This document shows positions 44,191 to 55,720 of a stretch of DNA of 64,000 nucleotides, piece after piece. The translations under genes were made by a program, and so were the position numbers. The stretch is from assembly GCA_018398585.1 (NCBI GenBank), contig JAGTTD010000005.1, forward strand, positions 14,807,355-14,871,354, in the 5' to 3' direction. This DNA is from Simmondsia chinensis (lineage: Eukaryota > Streptophyta > Magnoliopsida > Caryophyllales > Simmondsiaceae). The notes beneath the pieces were generated by a model that did no database searches, was not told where the DNA came from, and worked only from the letters and a program-made list of their open reading frames with translations. Positions within the stretch are counted from its first letter, which is position 1, and the number at the start of each line of letters is the position of its first letter.

Positions 44191-45120
44191 ATGTATGCAA
44201 GAGGGTCCTGTGTTGCTGCTGATTCAGACAGTGAAGCCTCAGATGCAGAGGAGGACAGTGCAGGCTGCCATTCAAGGGAAGAATCAAGTGATGATGAAGT
44301 GGAGATATCAATAAAGGCTCTAACCGGTAGTGGAGCTCATAATACCATCAAAATCAAAGGCCAAGCTGGAAAGCATTCCATCATTATCCTCATTGACAGT
44401 GGGAGCACTCATAGTTTCGTCGATCCCAAGTTGATTAAGAAGGTCAAGCATGACATGACAAAAACTCATCCCTTGGAGGTAATGGTGGCTGACGGAAATT
44501 CTTTAAGGACTCAAAACAAGTGCATAGCATTCCCATGGTCTATGCAAAACCATCAATTCACTTTTGATTTTTGAGTTTTGCCCTTGGGAGGTTGCGATAT
44601 GGTGCTCGGGGTGGATTGGATGAGAACCTTCAACTCGGTTGTGTTTGATTTTGACAAAATGACCGTGGCATTTGAGGTTCATGGCACCAAAGTGTCTTTG
44701 CAAGGCATATTCGAGGAAGCTCAGCTCAAGTTGATTGATGCTAAGCAAGTGCAAGGTGGAATTAAGAAGAAAGCGATCCAATGGATTGGTCATATGTTCA
44801 TGATCAGTTCGGTAGAGCTGCAGCAGGATCCTCTACCAGATGTGCAGGCCTTGGTAGATGAATTTGGGGACATTTTTGAGGAGCCTAAGAGTTTTCCTCC
44901 ACAAAGGAGTGTGGACCAGGCTATTCCTTTGCGCGTGAACTCTGAGCCATTCAAAATAAGGCCATACCGATATGCCCATGGCCAAAAGAAGGAGATTGAG
45001 AGGCAAGTGGAGGAGCTTCTTCACTTGAGCTTCATTAGACAGAGCCGTAGTCCTTTTGCTTCACCTGTGATCCTCGTGAAAAAGAATGACGGTTCGGCCA
45101 GAATGTGTATAGACTACTGA
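44191..45120 (+). pseudogene. Protease and N-terminal reverse transcriptase, gypsy element 2
   Basis: An acidic linker (DSDSEASDAEEDSAGC) leads to the protease active site IIILIDSGSTHSFVDPK (44385-44430). A TGA at 44572-44574 (CGA expected from FDFR) is followed in frame by the LGGCDMVLGVDWMRTF motif. The reverse transcriptase then begins: VNSEPFKIRPYRYAHGQKKE, FIRQSRSPFASPVILVKKND and ARMCIDY, with a TGA at 45118-45120 where the Arg of DYRxLN is expected. Confidence 0.9.
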
Positions 45121-46074
45121 AGGTTGAATGCTTTAACTGTGAAAGACAAGTTTCCTATTCCAGTCATAGACGATTTGCTTGATGAGCTACATGGAGCATG
45201 CTTCTTTTCAAAGCTTGATTTGAGGCAAGGACATCATCAAATCAGGGTCCTCGAGCCGGATATCTACAAGACAGCTTTTCAAACTCATCATGGCCATTTC
45301 GAGTTTGTTGTTATGCCTTTCGATTTAACAAATGCTCCAACCACTTTCCAAGCAGCCATGAATGACGCTTTCAAGCCTTTTCTGAGGAAGTCAGTGCTCA
45401 TTTTATTTGATGATATACTGATTTATAGCTCAACATATGAAGCTCATCTCACTCACCTCAGACAAGTGTTTGTTTTGATGCGACAACACAAGTTCTTTGC
45501 AAAGTTGTCCAAATGTTCGTTTGATCAAAATAAGCTTGAGTATTTGGGTCATGTCGTCTCACAAGAGGGAGTATCTACTGATCCTAATAAGATCCGTGCA
45601 ATGCAAGATTGGCCAATTCCAATCACCTTGAAGCAATTGAGGGGTTTTTTGGGATTGACCGGGTATTATAGAAAATTTATTAAGGGTTATGGTTCTATTG
45701 CCAAACCTTTAATGGAGCTCTTGAAGAAGGATGCTTTTGCATGGAACGAGAGATCTCAAGCTGTATTTGAAGCTCTCAAAGCCGTAATGTGTGCTACACC
45801 GGTGTTGACAATGCCAAATTTCACCAAAAGCTTTGTTTTGGAGACCAATGCAAGTGGTACTGGTATTGGGGCTGTTCTTTCTCAAGGTGGAAGGCCTATT
45901 GCTTACTTGAGTCAACCTCTAAGTCCCAAGCATCAAGCCATGTCGACCTATGAGAAAGAGTACCTAGCAATTCTCTTAGCCGTGGAGAAATGGAGGCATT
46001 ACTTGGAGGGTCACAAGTTCATCATTCGAACAGATCACCAAAGCCTCAAGTATCTCCTTGTAAAAAGATCGTGA
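45121..46074 (+). pseudogene. Reverse transcriptase and RNase H, gypsy element 2
   Basis: Open for 316 codons. Motifs: [54 protein letters not shown], the catalytic [29 protein letters not shown] and [20 protein letters not shown], then RNase H with [39 protein letters not shown] and [13 protein letters not shown]. The first RNase H Asp (usually ETDAS) reads Asn (ETNAS), probably from GAT to AAT. A one-base shift near 46065 ends the frame. Confidence 0.9.
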
Positions 46075-47672
46075 CAAGAATTCAAAAGAAAGGTCTTATG
46101 AAGATGTTGGGCCTTGATTATGGCATCGAGTATAGAAGTGGCAAAGAGAATGTGGCTGCGGATGTGCTGTCAAGGAGGTTTGAAGATGCAGATCAGGGGA
46201 CTTGTAATGTGGTAACCGTGGTTGTACCTTCATGGATGGAAGAGCTACATAAGTCATATGTGGGTGATCCTTTTGCTCAAGAAAAAGCTACTGCTGCTAT
46301 CCTTAAATCTGATGCAGAAATTGCTGCTGTAGAGCCAGAAATTGCCGTACAGAGGGGGCTGATCATAATTGATGGAAGATTGTACGTTGGTTCTGCTACT
46401 GATTTGAGAAAACAAGTCATACAAGCCTCACACGATGCTGCTTGGGGAGGTCATGCTGGTGTAGAAGGGACATATCAAAGAGTTAAAGCATACTTTATAT
46501 GGCCAAGCATGAAAAAAGAAGTGAGTGATTATCTGAAGACTTGTGAAGTGTTCCAACAAACCAAGTTGGGTGATCATCGATACAAAGGACTCCTTCAACC
46601 TCTTCCTATTCCGGATGGAGCTTGGATCTACATTAGCATGGATTTCATTGAGGGATTGCCGAGGTCCGAAGGCAAGGAAGTCATATGGGTAGTGGTGCAT
46701 CGTTTCACCAAATATAGCCATTTTATTGCTCTTGCTCGACCCATTACTGCTGAAAAGTTGGCAAGGATCTTCCTTGACAACATTTGCAAATTACATGGAT
46801 TGCCTCAATCCATTTTGTCTGATCGTGACAAGATTTTCACAAGCACGTTTTGGAGGGAGCTGCTCAAATTGATGGGAACCACATTGGCACTTAGTTCTTC
46901 TTATAATCCTCAAACAGATGGCCAAACCGAACGAGTCAACCAATGTGTAGTACAGTACCTTCGGAGTATGGTTTTCTTAAGGCCCAAGGAGTGAAATCAT
47001 TGGCTTTCCTTGGCTGAGTTTTGGTTCAACACTCACTTCCATACATCAATTGGCACTTCACCCTTCTAAGCCTTGTATGGCTATCCTCCACCCTCACCCA
47101 TGTTGCTTCAACAGCCGGCAGAGTCACCTTCTGCAGCAACTGATTTGGTGCAGCATAGGCAACATATGTTGAAAGCACTTAAGGATAATCTTCAACAAGC
47201 CCGAGCTCGGATGAAGTATTATGCAGATAAGAAAAGGGTAGACAAAAGCTATAACGTTGGGGACATGGTCTACCTAAAATTACAACCATATAGACAGTCA
47301 ACCGTGGCTGTCAGGCGCAATGTCAAGCTATGTGCCCGTTTCTTCGGCCGGTTCAAAATCTTGGAGAAAGTTGGCAATGTTGCATATAAGCTTGACTTAC
47401 CTTCGCATTCATACATTCACCGCATGTTCCATATGTCCTTACTTAAAAAGCAGGTCAGGAGAGGTGCTGAAATTGCTCGAAATCCACCTGATGCAGAGGC
47501 AAATGGCTTGCTGTTACTGTAATCAGTTGCTGTTAGGGGCTGCAGGGTGCTGCAGACAGATGGAGGTGCTGTGCAAGAGGTATTGGTGACTTGGAGCAAT
47601 TTGAACAAGAGCTTTATGACTTGGGAAAATTGCAAATTTTTGAAGAGCCAATTCCCGCATTTCACTTCTTGA
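46075..47672 (+). pseudogene. Integrase and chromodomain, gypsy element 2
   Basis: The connector YGIEYRSGKENVAADVLSRR leads to the H2C2 zinc finger HDAAWGGHAGVEGTYQRVK...TCEVFQQTK. The second Cys of CxxC is Phe, so the finger is damaged. The catalytic core has MDFIEGLPRSEGKEVIWVVV, ILSDRDKIFTSTFWRELLKL and NPQTDGQTERVNQ. TGA (46992-46994, Trp expected), TAG (47067-47069) and TAA (47520-47522, Gln expected) interrupt one continuous frame. The C-terminal part has VGDMVYLKLQPYRQSTV and HRMFHMSLLKK, then a chromodomain (AVQEVLVTWSNLNKSFMTWE) ending at TGA 47670-47672. Confidence 0.9.
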
Positions 47673-47688
47673 GGACAGGAAGTTTCTC

Positions 47689-47701
47689 AAGAGGGAGGGA
47701 A
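47689..47701 (+). promoter_or_regulatory. Polypurine tract of gypsy element 2
   Basis: AAGAGGGAGGGAA lies next to the TGTTATG of the 3' LTR. Confidence 0.85.
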
Positions 47702-48097
47702 TGTTATGAATTGATGAATTTTAATTATAATTTTCTGGTTGTAAGTGTTTCATTGTTGAGTTGTTAGTTTTTAAAAGTCGGATGGGTAGGTTTTAGGCTC
47801 CAAAATCAGTTAATTGGTCAAACCGGGTCTATTTGAGGGTTTTTTGCTGCAGATTTGGCGGGAAAAGCTGTTAGATGGCTTAATTTGAATTTGTCTTGAT
47901 GCAATGTGCCCAAATGTGTATAAATGGGGTCTTAAGCATGTATTTCAGGTATTCAATGAATATAATCTGAATTTCCTTTTGGAATTTCTCTCTCTTTCTC
48001 ATCTCTTTCTCTATTTCTCATCCCCTTTCACTTCTCTTCTCATCTTAACTCTTTCTTCTACAAGGTTAGACTTTCAATTCTTAATTGGACGCTAACA
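47702..48097 (+). repeat. 3' LTR of gypsy element 2
   Basis: 396 bp, TGTTATGAATTG to GACGCTAACA, about 97 per cent identical to the 5' LTR by my count. Confidence 0.95.
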
Positions 48098-48520
48098 CAT
48101 TTGAATTTGGAGTTGATAGGTTGGTCGACATAGTTGTTGGTCAAACAAGTGTATCTAAAGTAGTGGTTGAGCAGGATGCATATTTTAGTCGTAGTAGTGC
48201 TATGAAGTCATAATTGACGTGGGGATGCCTCTTGATGTCGTTTTGGTTAGAAAACCTATTGATTGGTTGAGCATTGGGACATGAGTCCTATTATTCCACT
48301 TTATGTGGAACTTAGGAGAAATGAGAGACCAACTTAGTTTATCCATGATATGGATCAAATTTAGGGGTTGGACTTAGTGATGTAATGTAGCTTCGGCGAA
48401 TAGTTGGGACAAGATGTAGAATAAACCTTTGATGGAGTAAGGTTGGTCGAGACTCGGTTGCAACTTGGGGTCCACAAGATTGAAGGAAAATCTCCACTGT
48501 GTTTCATGAACCATAACACT
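48098..48520. other. No feature seen
   Basis: The right flank of gypsy element 2, continuous with 40718-42341 before that insertion. No coding motif. It ends at the LINE poly(A) end. Confidence 0.5.
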
Positions 48521-48564
48521 ATTTTTTTCTTTTTTAGTAAGTTAAGGAAAATACTAGAACTACT

Positions 48565-48706
48565 TGTTAGACTACATATTGTATAAGTTTGATAATTGTG
48601 TATAGGCCTCATGGGCGCGGTCTTGTATTGTAACGTATATCATTGTAATCACTCTATAAATATATGAGAGGGCTACCTCATTAGAGGGGTTTCCTTCTAT
48701 TTTTCA
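48565..48706 (+). repeat. 5' LTR of copia element 4
   Basis: TGTTAGACTACATATTG to CTATTTTTCA. It shares GGCCTCATGGGC, TATATCATTGTAATCACTCT and ATAAATATATGAGAGGG with the 3' copy. Confidence 0.9.
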
Positions 48707-48908
48707 TGGCATTAGAGGTAAAACCCTAATTCTCCTCTCTGTCTCCCCCCCAACTATGTGCCCGCTCTCTTCCTCTCCAAGGCAAACCCGCTGGCCGAAA
48801 CCCTAATTTTCTCTCCCTAATAGTGTGCCCCCTCTCTTCCTCTCCAAGGCAAATCCTATCCAAAACCCTAATTTTATCTCTCTACCGTGTGCCTCTCTTC
48901 TATCTCTT

Positions 48909-50000
48909 ATGGCTAACTCTTCCTCTACTACATTTCTACCAACTGTGGCCCCATCGGCATCTCTTGTATCGGCTAACTATCATGGTCCCCTTGCATTACC
49001 AACTCCATTCAACATCTCAAATATATGAAGTCAGATCACTTCGACCTTAGATCTTAAAGATCCATCATCTTATATATTATGGCATCGCTCTTTCCTCTCT
49101 GGTTACCGTGGATATGTGGTTGATGGTGAATTTAATGGGTCATCCATCTCGCCCCCCATTACATACCCCTTTATGGTTATTGGAAGCAAATTGACAATCT
49201 CTTAATCTTCTGGTTACTTGATAGTATCTCTTTTGATCTAGCTAGTGCTGTGTGTACTGATGATGATAAATTAGCTACTGCATCCCTTTGGAGTACTATT
49301 TCTTGACTTTTTACGTAGTCCCTACAATTACATTTTAAAACAAAAATTAGCGAATAGTAAGAAAGTAAATATGACAATGATGGCATGTCTCGCCAAGATT
49401 AAGTCATTAGCTGATACTCTTTGGTTCACTAGTGCCTCTATCTCTGATTTTGATATGGTACTTGTTGTTGTTGATGGTCTTTCTGATAATAAGGAATATT
49501 ATGACCCGTCTCCTTTCCCATCATTCATTGAGGCCAAATCTCTTTTAATGGGAGAAGAATCAAGGCTTGCAGATGATACCATTAATACTTCTATTATGTT
49601 AGTTGCTACAGGCACTTCTTCTTAAAACCGTGTTGTTGAGTACCAAAATATTTCTCAAGGATCAAATTTACAGCCGAACTCTTTAACCCCGGCCGAAGAG
49701 TTTTTTGCATTACAGGCGCAACAATTTGAACAACAACCCGACTTTGGTAATTCACAAGGTAATGGTCGTGGCATTGGTCGTGGTGGTGGTCATGGTGATC
49801 GAGGTGATGGTCGTGGCTGTGGTCACAACGGCCATGGTTATGATAATTGGTGGAATCAAAACATGTGGGGTCCGAATTTCTGCCCCGGGGGGGGGGGGGG
49901 GGGGGGGGGGGGGGAGCGGGGTGGGTTGTGGCCTATGCCTTCATTTTAGCTGCCATATCACACAGCTCAAATTGGCATGCCTCAGGGTGGTAATATACCT
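48909..50000 (+). pseudogene. Gag, copia element 4
   Basis: The ATG at 48909 starts MANSSSTTFLPTVAPSASLV. After a TGA it continues with LDLKDPSSYILWHRSFLSGY and DDDKLATASLW, then IKSLADTLWFTSASISDFDM and YEYYDPSPF-like text (KEYYDPSPFPSFIEAKSLLM), the UBN2-type gag core. The C-terminal part is Gly/Arg/His-rich (GRGIGRGGGHGDRGDGRG) and contains a 28-G run at 49887-49914. No intact CCHC knuckle was found. Confidence 0.75.
49887..49914 (+). repeat. Poly-G run, 28 bases
   Basis: An uninterrupted run of 28 G in the glycine-coding part of gag. It would read as polyglycine in frame. Confidence 0.9.
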
Positions 50001-51420
50001 TCATATCCACAACTTCATCCGGCTAATAATGCTCTTACCACTGGCTATGACTTTTATCCAGGTTTTGATGCATATCTATTTCCATTACAGACATGCTCCG
50101 CTACTATTCTCGACACTACGTGGGTTATGGGTACTGGTGCTTCTTCCTATATGACCAACAATTCAGGTACCCTAATGTCTTTGTCTCCTTATCGTGGTTT
50201 TGAAAAAAATCTTAGTGGGAAATGGTGCATCTCTTTTGATCTCAATGGTTGGATCATGTTCTCTTTCTACACCAGTTGGTCGTATTTGAATAATGTCTTG
50301 TTTGTTCCTGTTCTTTCAAAAAGTTTACTTTCTGTTCTTCAATTTTGTCTTGATAGTAATTGTCTTTTGGAATTTGACTCATGTTGTTTTTTCTATCAAG
50401 GAACCTAAATCGAAGTCCACCATTATCAGATGTGTCAGCCTGAGGCCCCTATTCATCGTCCCATCCGCCTTTGTATCGCTCATCATAATGCGTGTCTCTT
50501 CCTCGCTGTGGCATCGGTGCTTAGGTCATCCCGGAGAACCGGTTTTGTCTTCTTTAGTCAAACAAAAAATTTATTTCTTGTTTTAGTCCTTCTTCCGAGT
50601 CTAGTTTGTGTCATGCTTGTCAATTAGATGAGCACATTCATTTACCTTTTTAGAAGTATGTCTCTTATACTTCTCGTTCTTTTGACATTATTCGTTCTGA
50701 TGTATGGACATCACCTGTTATAAGTTTTAGTAGTTTTAAGTATTATTTGCTATTTTTGGATAATTATTCTTTTTTTTTTTTTTTGTGGATTTACCCCATG
50801 CATGTCAAATCTGAAGTGTTTGATTTATTTATTCTATTTTGTTATCTAATACCTACATAGTTTGGCATAGAGATAAAGCAATTTCAGTATAACAATGGTA
50901 GTGAATACATTAATGGGAATTTTAACCGTGTATTTGTAGAGCGGGGTTTTCTTAGTTGGGTTTCATGTCCTCGCACCTCCCAACAAAATGGAAAGGCTGA
51001 CCAAATGTATAAAACTACTGGTAATATGATGCGCGCTATTTTATTTCAAGCTTGTATGCCTTTAGAACACTAGGTGGAATTCGACCTTGCTGCAACAAAT
51101 GTGACTAATCTTTTTCTTTCCACCGCTATAAAGAAGAAAATTCCCTTTCAACTTTTTTACAAGAAAAAGGCTATATATGATCACCTTCGAGTCTTTGGTT
51201 GTCCTTGTTATCCAATTCTAAGTGCCACTGCACCACAAAACTAGTCCCATGCTCGTCATTGTGTGTTTTCTTTGGATATCCGTCGAATCACAAGGGTTAC
51301 AAGTGTTTAAATCTTTCCACTAACAAAGTTGTCATTTTGAGGCATGCTATTTTTGGTGAAATGGATTTCCTTCTAGCTTGGTTGGTTGCCTTTTCATAGA
51401 ACAGTATGCATCGTCTTCAT
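50001..51420 (+). pseudogene. Protease remnant, pre-integrase and integrase, copia element 4
   Basis: The protease region reads TTWVMGTGASSYMTNNSG, where the usual DTGA active site is GTGA. NNVLFVPVLSKSLLSV follows, then SSLWHRCLGHPGEPVLSSLV (pre-integrase His motif). Integrase text includes IKQFQYNNGSEYINGNF (the expected DNG reads NNG), SCPRTSQQNGKADQM and YDHLRVFGCPCYPILSATAP, then FFGYPSNHKGYKCLNLSTNK. Multiple stops and the lost catalytic Asp show that it is inactive. Confidence 0.8.
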
Positions 51421-53240
51421 CAAATTTTTAAGCTGCCTTTGGACTCATCTCCATTTTTTTGGTATCCTTCCCCACCCGATCTGTTCGTACAGACTAGTCG
51501 GCCAGCCGAGCACGGCTCCTACAACTCCCATGGCTCCTGCAGCTTCAACATCCGTGTCAGAATAGGATAATGGCCTCATTCCACAGGTTTCGCCTACTAA
51601 TACATCACATAAGCCACCTCAATTGTGTCCTGCTCCCCCACCACAACCAGTTCATCCATGATCAATTGGTCTAAGGTTGGTATTGTCAAACCCTTGTTTA
51701 AGCCTTTTATGGTTTCTCCTTCTACTTTATATAATATTCCTTATTCTTGCAAACAAGCACTTAATAATGAAAATTGGAAGAATGTCATGTTAGATAATAT
51801 AATGCCCTTCAACGGAATAATACTTGGACTCTTGTTCCTAAACCAAGTGATGCTAATATTAGTGGTTCTAAATGGGTCTTTCGTGTGAAACAAACCTCCA
51901 TTGGAAAAATTGAGAGATATAAAGCTCGCTTAGTGGCTTAAGGTTATACGCAATGTTACATTATTGATTATGATGAGACCTTTATGTTGTTAAACCTACT
52001 ACTGTTTGAACTACTTTAACCATAACTACATTAAGTAAATGGCCTATTCATCAACTTGATGTTAAAAATGCATTTTTGAATGACACTTTGAATGAGGAGG
52101 TATACATGAAACAACCACTAGGATTTGTGAATTTAGATTTTCTAGACTATGTATGCAAATTGAAAAAGTCTTTGTATGGGCGAGAGCAAGTGCCTGGTAC
52201 GACCATTTTGCCTCTATCCTCCATCATCTTGGTTTTTGTGGTCATAAATCTGATTCTTCAATGTTTATTCTAAGTCATGGGAATGATATGGCTATTCTAT
52301 TGGTTTATGGCTATTCTATTGGTTTATGTAGATGATATTGTTCTTACTGTCTCATCTACTTTCTTTATTCATGCTTTGTTATATCAAAGTGAGTTTGATA
52401 TGACATATTTGGGAAGCCTCCACTATTTTCTTGGGATTTCTATGACTCATATGACTGATGGTCTGTTTTTAACTCAGTCCAAGTGTGCTAGTGATTTGCT
52501 TGAGAAAACAAACATGCTCTCTTGCAAGCCTGTTGCTATGCCTAATGACTCCAAATCAAAGCTCTCTTCCATCGATTGGGAGATCATAACTGATGCAACT
52601 TTATACCGATCCATTATTGGTGCTTTACACTATCTTACTTTTACTCGTCCTGATATTTCTTATGCAGTTCAGTAGGTGTGCCTTTTTATGCATGCTTCTT
52701 GCCTTCCTCACTAGGTTGCCGTTAAACGCATTCTTCGCTACTTTAAGGGGCACTATTGATTATGGTCTCATCATCTCTCCCTGTGGTCTTAATCAGCTGG
52801 GGGGTTATTCTGATGCTAATCCGGCTGCATGCCCTGACACTCGTCGATCCACATTTTGTTTTTGTGTTTTTTTTGGTGGAAGTGTCATCCCTCGATCTTC
52901 TAAACGGCAGCCTATGATATCCGCTGCAGTGCTGAAGCTGAATATCGTGTTGTTGCTAATCTTGTCTTTGAATGTTGCTGGTTACGCTCTTTACTTAAAG
53001 AGCTTGTTATTATTCTTCATAAGGCTACCTTGGTATATTGTGATAATATTTCTGCTACCTGCCTTTCTATAAATCCCGTTCAACATGTTCGTACCAAGCA
53101 CTTTGAGATTGACATTCACTTTGTACGAGAACATGTTCAAATCGGTCTTGTTCGTGTTCTTCATGTGCCGTCCTTGCAACAGCTTGCTAGCATCTTCATT
53201 AAAGAGCCTTCATCAGCATTTGTTTTTGTTCTATAAGCAC
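51421..53240 (+). pseudogene. Reverse transcriptase and RNase H, copia element 4
   Basis: Pieces in order: GSKWVFRVKQTSIGKIERYK near 51850, [20 protein letters not shown] near 52048-52110, [11 protein letters not shown], a 19-bp tandem duplication (about 52289-52327) just before the active site YVDDIVLT, then YLGSLHYFLGISMTHMTDGL and LHYLTFTRPDISYAVQ. RNase H fragments include CPDTRRSTFCFCVFFGGSVI and YCDNISATCLSINPVQHVRT. Frames change at least four times. Confidence 0.85.
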
Positions 53241-53283
53241 AATCTTTGCATTCGATTGTCTCCTGCTTCGATTGAGCAGGGGA

Positions 53284-53428
53284 TGCTGGACTACATATTG
53301 TAGAGGTTTGTTAATATTATACATAGGCCTCATGGGCATGGTCTTACATTGTAATGTATATCATTGTAATCACTCTATAAATGTATGAGAGGGTTGCCTC
53401 ATTAGTGGGATTCCCTTCTATTCTTTCA
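53284..53428 (+). repeat. 3' LTR of copia element 4
   Basis: TGCTGGACTACATATTG to TATTCTTTCA, aligned with the 5' copy with several substitutions. Confidence 0.9.
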
Positions 53429-53439
53429 CTACTCAACAA

Positions 53440-54330
53440 AGTTAGTCAAACCTAGCAAATCATGATACGAAGCCTAGTGAAATTGCATATAAACACCATT
53501 ATGCAAGTCTTGTGGGGAAGAATCTAACACTGCCATCCTATCAACATCCTTATTTTCTTCATGAAACACAAGAGAAACACGATACTCCATAGACTACGAT
53601 AAAATATCCTAAATATCCTCAATAATAGTTCTAAATTGCCAAGGACAAGGAAATTCACATCTTATTATTCAAACAACCACAAGATTATCCCCTGCAATAT
53701 GCAAACGATCAATACCCAAATTTAGACATTTTTGAATCCCTTCTCTAGCAGCCCAAGCCTCCGACAAAATAATAAGAGCGTTACCAGTGCTACCATAGTA
53801 AAAATCAAGGGTTCTACCACACCAATTTCGGACATTAAAACCATAAGAAGACACGTTGTTTCTTTTTGAATCATCAAAATCAAGGGTGCTCTCATTTTCC
53901 TCCTCCCCCTTGTCTTGTTGTTAGCATTGAGCCACCCATCATTTCTTAGAATCCATTTAACAAAGTGTTTGTCAATCGGAGTGATTACATGACCAATTTT
54001 TTGAGATGATCTCAATCATTAAATCGCCTGAGTTCTTAGAGCCTCCCAAGAAGTCCTTCCTCCAGAGGTCTAATCCTAGTTCTTATATGCCCTAACAAAA
54101 GCTCCCAACATTACTTTGCAAAATTACATTGGAGAAATACATGATCAATGGTCTCTAAACCTATATTGCAACATGGACAAGTGTTGGGTAACTTTAGCTC
54201 TCACGATGCTAGAATAGCTCGAGTTGGGAGAGAGTTATGATATAACTACCACAAAAAAAATCTTGATTTTGGGTGCTGCATTAAGCTTCCAAATCCATCT
54301 GCATGCCCAATTGTTCCTTTCTTCTTAGGT
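53440..54330 (-). pseudogene. LINE ORF2, zinc-knuckle and RNase H region
   Basis: CPCCNIGLETIDHVFLQCNF near 54110-54180 is the zf-RVT type Cys/His motif of plant L1 ORF2 proteins. RNase H follows: DFDDSKRNNVSSYGFNVRNW (about 53830-53880), ILSEAWAAREGIQKCLNLGI and DRLHIAGDNLVVV, then, after several stops, ENKDVDRMAVLDSS near the C-terminus. This plant-type RNase H degrades RNA in RNA-DNA hybrids. Frame breaks lie near 53685 and 53870. Confidence 0.8.
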
Positions 54331-55720
54331 AACACCTTGAGCTAGCCATCTAGCAGACTTAACTAAAAATTCTCCATTTGCTGTAAAACCCTAATGAAAC
54401 CTATCAAATTTATACCTATAAGGAATCGGGATACCCAAAACCAAAGGCAGAAGCCTATCAAGAATGAACCTTTCAAATCATTCACCTTCCGTTTCCCACC
54501 CTCAATAAACTTTAAAACCTTTAAGTCAGGATCCTTATGACAATGATCATCAACTATCAACTCAGCCAACGGGGCAGGAGTGCACCAAGTGTCATACCAA
54601 AAGGAGATACTACTGCCATCACAAACTAGCCATCGAATCCCCTTTTAGATTAGATCAAGGCAGGCCAAAATATTTTTCCAAGCCCAAGAATCCTCGAGTT
54701 GGTTCACATAGGGGAAAAAAAAATCTCCATGTTGAAAATACTTATTTCTTACTAATTGAGTCCAGAGATTATTTGAGTTACAAATTACCTTCCACCCAAA
54801 ATTGCACAACAGAGCCTTGTTTGTCACAGACATACGCTTTAACCCCAGGCCACCCGCCCCTTCAGGCTAGCAGATTTAGAAATCATATGTATGCCTGTAT
54901 CAAGATTTCCATGTTTCTAGAAGAATTCCCTGCTTATTTTATCCATGAATTCATTAACAGAGTTCAAAATTTTACAGCAGTTCATTGTGTGAGCTGGGAT
55001 GGACTCTAAAATAGATTGAATCAGTATCATTCTACCCGCTTTGGACAAGATATTGGCTTTCTAAGGAGTTAATGTTTGTAAGATTTTATCTTGAATACCT
55101 TTAAACACCTCTACTTGGTTTATCACCAATCAAAGGGCAACCAAGACATCTATCAAATTTAGCTGATGTACTGATATAAAAAATTCCACTAATTCGATTC
55201 CTCAGTGAAGTCGATGCATATTGGAAAAGACAATAGAGGACTTATGATAGTTCACAAGTTGACCTAATTGGAAATAGTAATGTCCAACAATACCTTGAGG
55301 TGATAACGGGCTTCTATAGATGCTTGACAAAATAGAGGGCTATTGTCTGCAAAAAAAGAGGCATGGGATGACTAAAGCAGTGTGAGAAATGTGAACTCCT
55401 AAATGTTGATTTCCCAAATCTATGCTACATTGGATTTGCCTCGCTAATACCTCGATACAAAGAATAAAAAGGTACGAAGATAAAGGATCCCCTTGCCGTA
55501 AACCTCTAGGGGGCCGAAACCATCGAGTAGGTTCATCATTGATCAAATAAGAGTGAGAGGCAGAGGAGACGCAACTCATAATCCAATTGACCCATTTCAA
55601 AAAAAAAGCCTAGCCTCATAAGAACCCTTTTATGAAAATCTCACTCAATGCTATCATATCCATACCAGGTTTTAGAGCCACTCATCTTTTCTTACCTTGC
55701 TTTTGCCGGAATGCTATAAT
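54331..55720 (-). pseudogene. LINE ORF2, reverse transcriptase
   Basis: YDSIE-stop-DFHKRVLMRLGF (about 55590-55660) has TGA for the conserved Trp. It runs into WVNWIMSCVSSASHSYLIN, then FRPPRGLRQGDPLSSYLFIL (55460-55530), the diagnostic LINE motif. The FADD catalytic motif is not readable because the frame breaks after 55340. TNKALLCNFGWKVICNSNN and WAWKNILACLDLI (54645-54830) mark the downstream connector. Confidence 0.85.

Larger units (their letters stand above)
42342..48097 (+). mobile_element. Ty3/gypsy chromovirus, gypsy element 2
   Basis: Complete 5756-bp element with LTRs of 397 and 396 bp, a perfect target duplication CATTT (42337-42341 and 48098-48102), primer site, gag-pol with chromodomain, and polypurine tract. 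By eye the two LTRs differ at about eleven positions plus one indel, so it is among the younger insertions here. Even so, the coding frame has about nine stops and two frameshifts. Confidence 0.95.
48565..53428 (+). mobile_element. Short-LTR Ty1/copia element, copia element 4
   Basis: LTRs of about 142 bp (48565-48706) and 145 bp (53284-53428), with a perfect target duplication CTACT (48560-48564 and 53429-53433). A decayed primer site (TGGCATTAGAGG) follows the 5' LTR, and GAGCAGGGGA precedes the 3' LTR. The interior carries all copia domains in order but is broken in many places. It inserted in the 3' end of the LINE. Confidence 0.9.
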
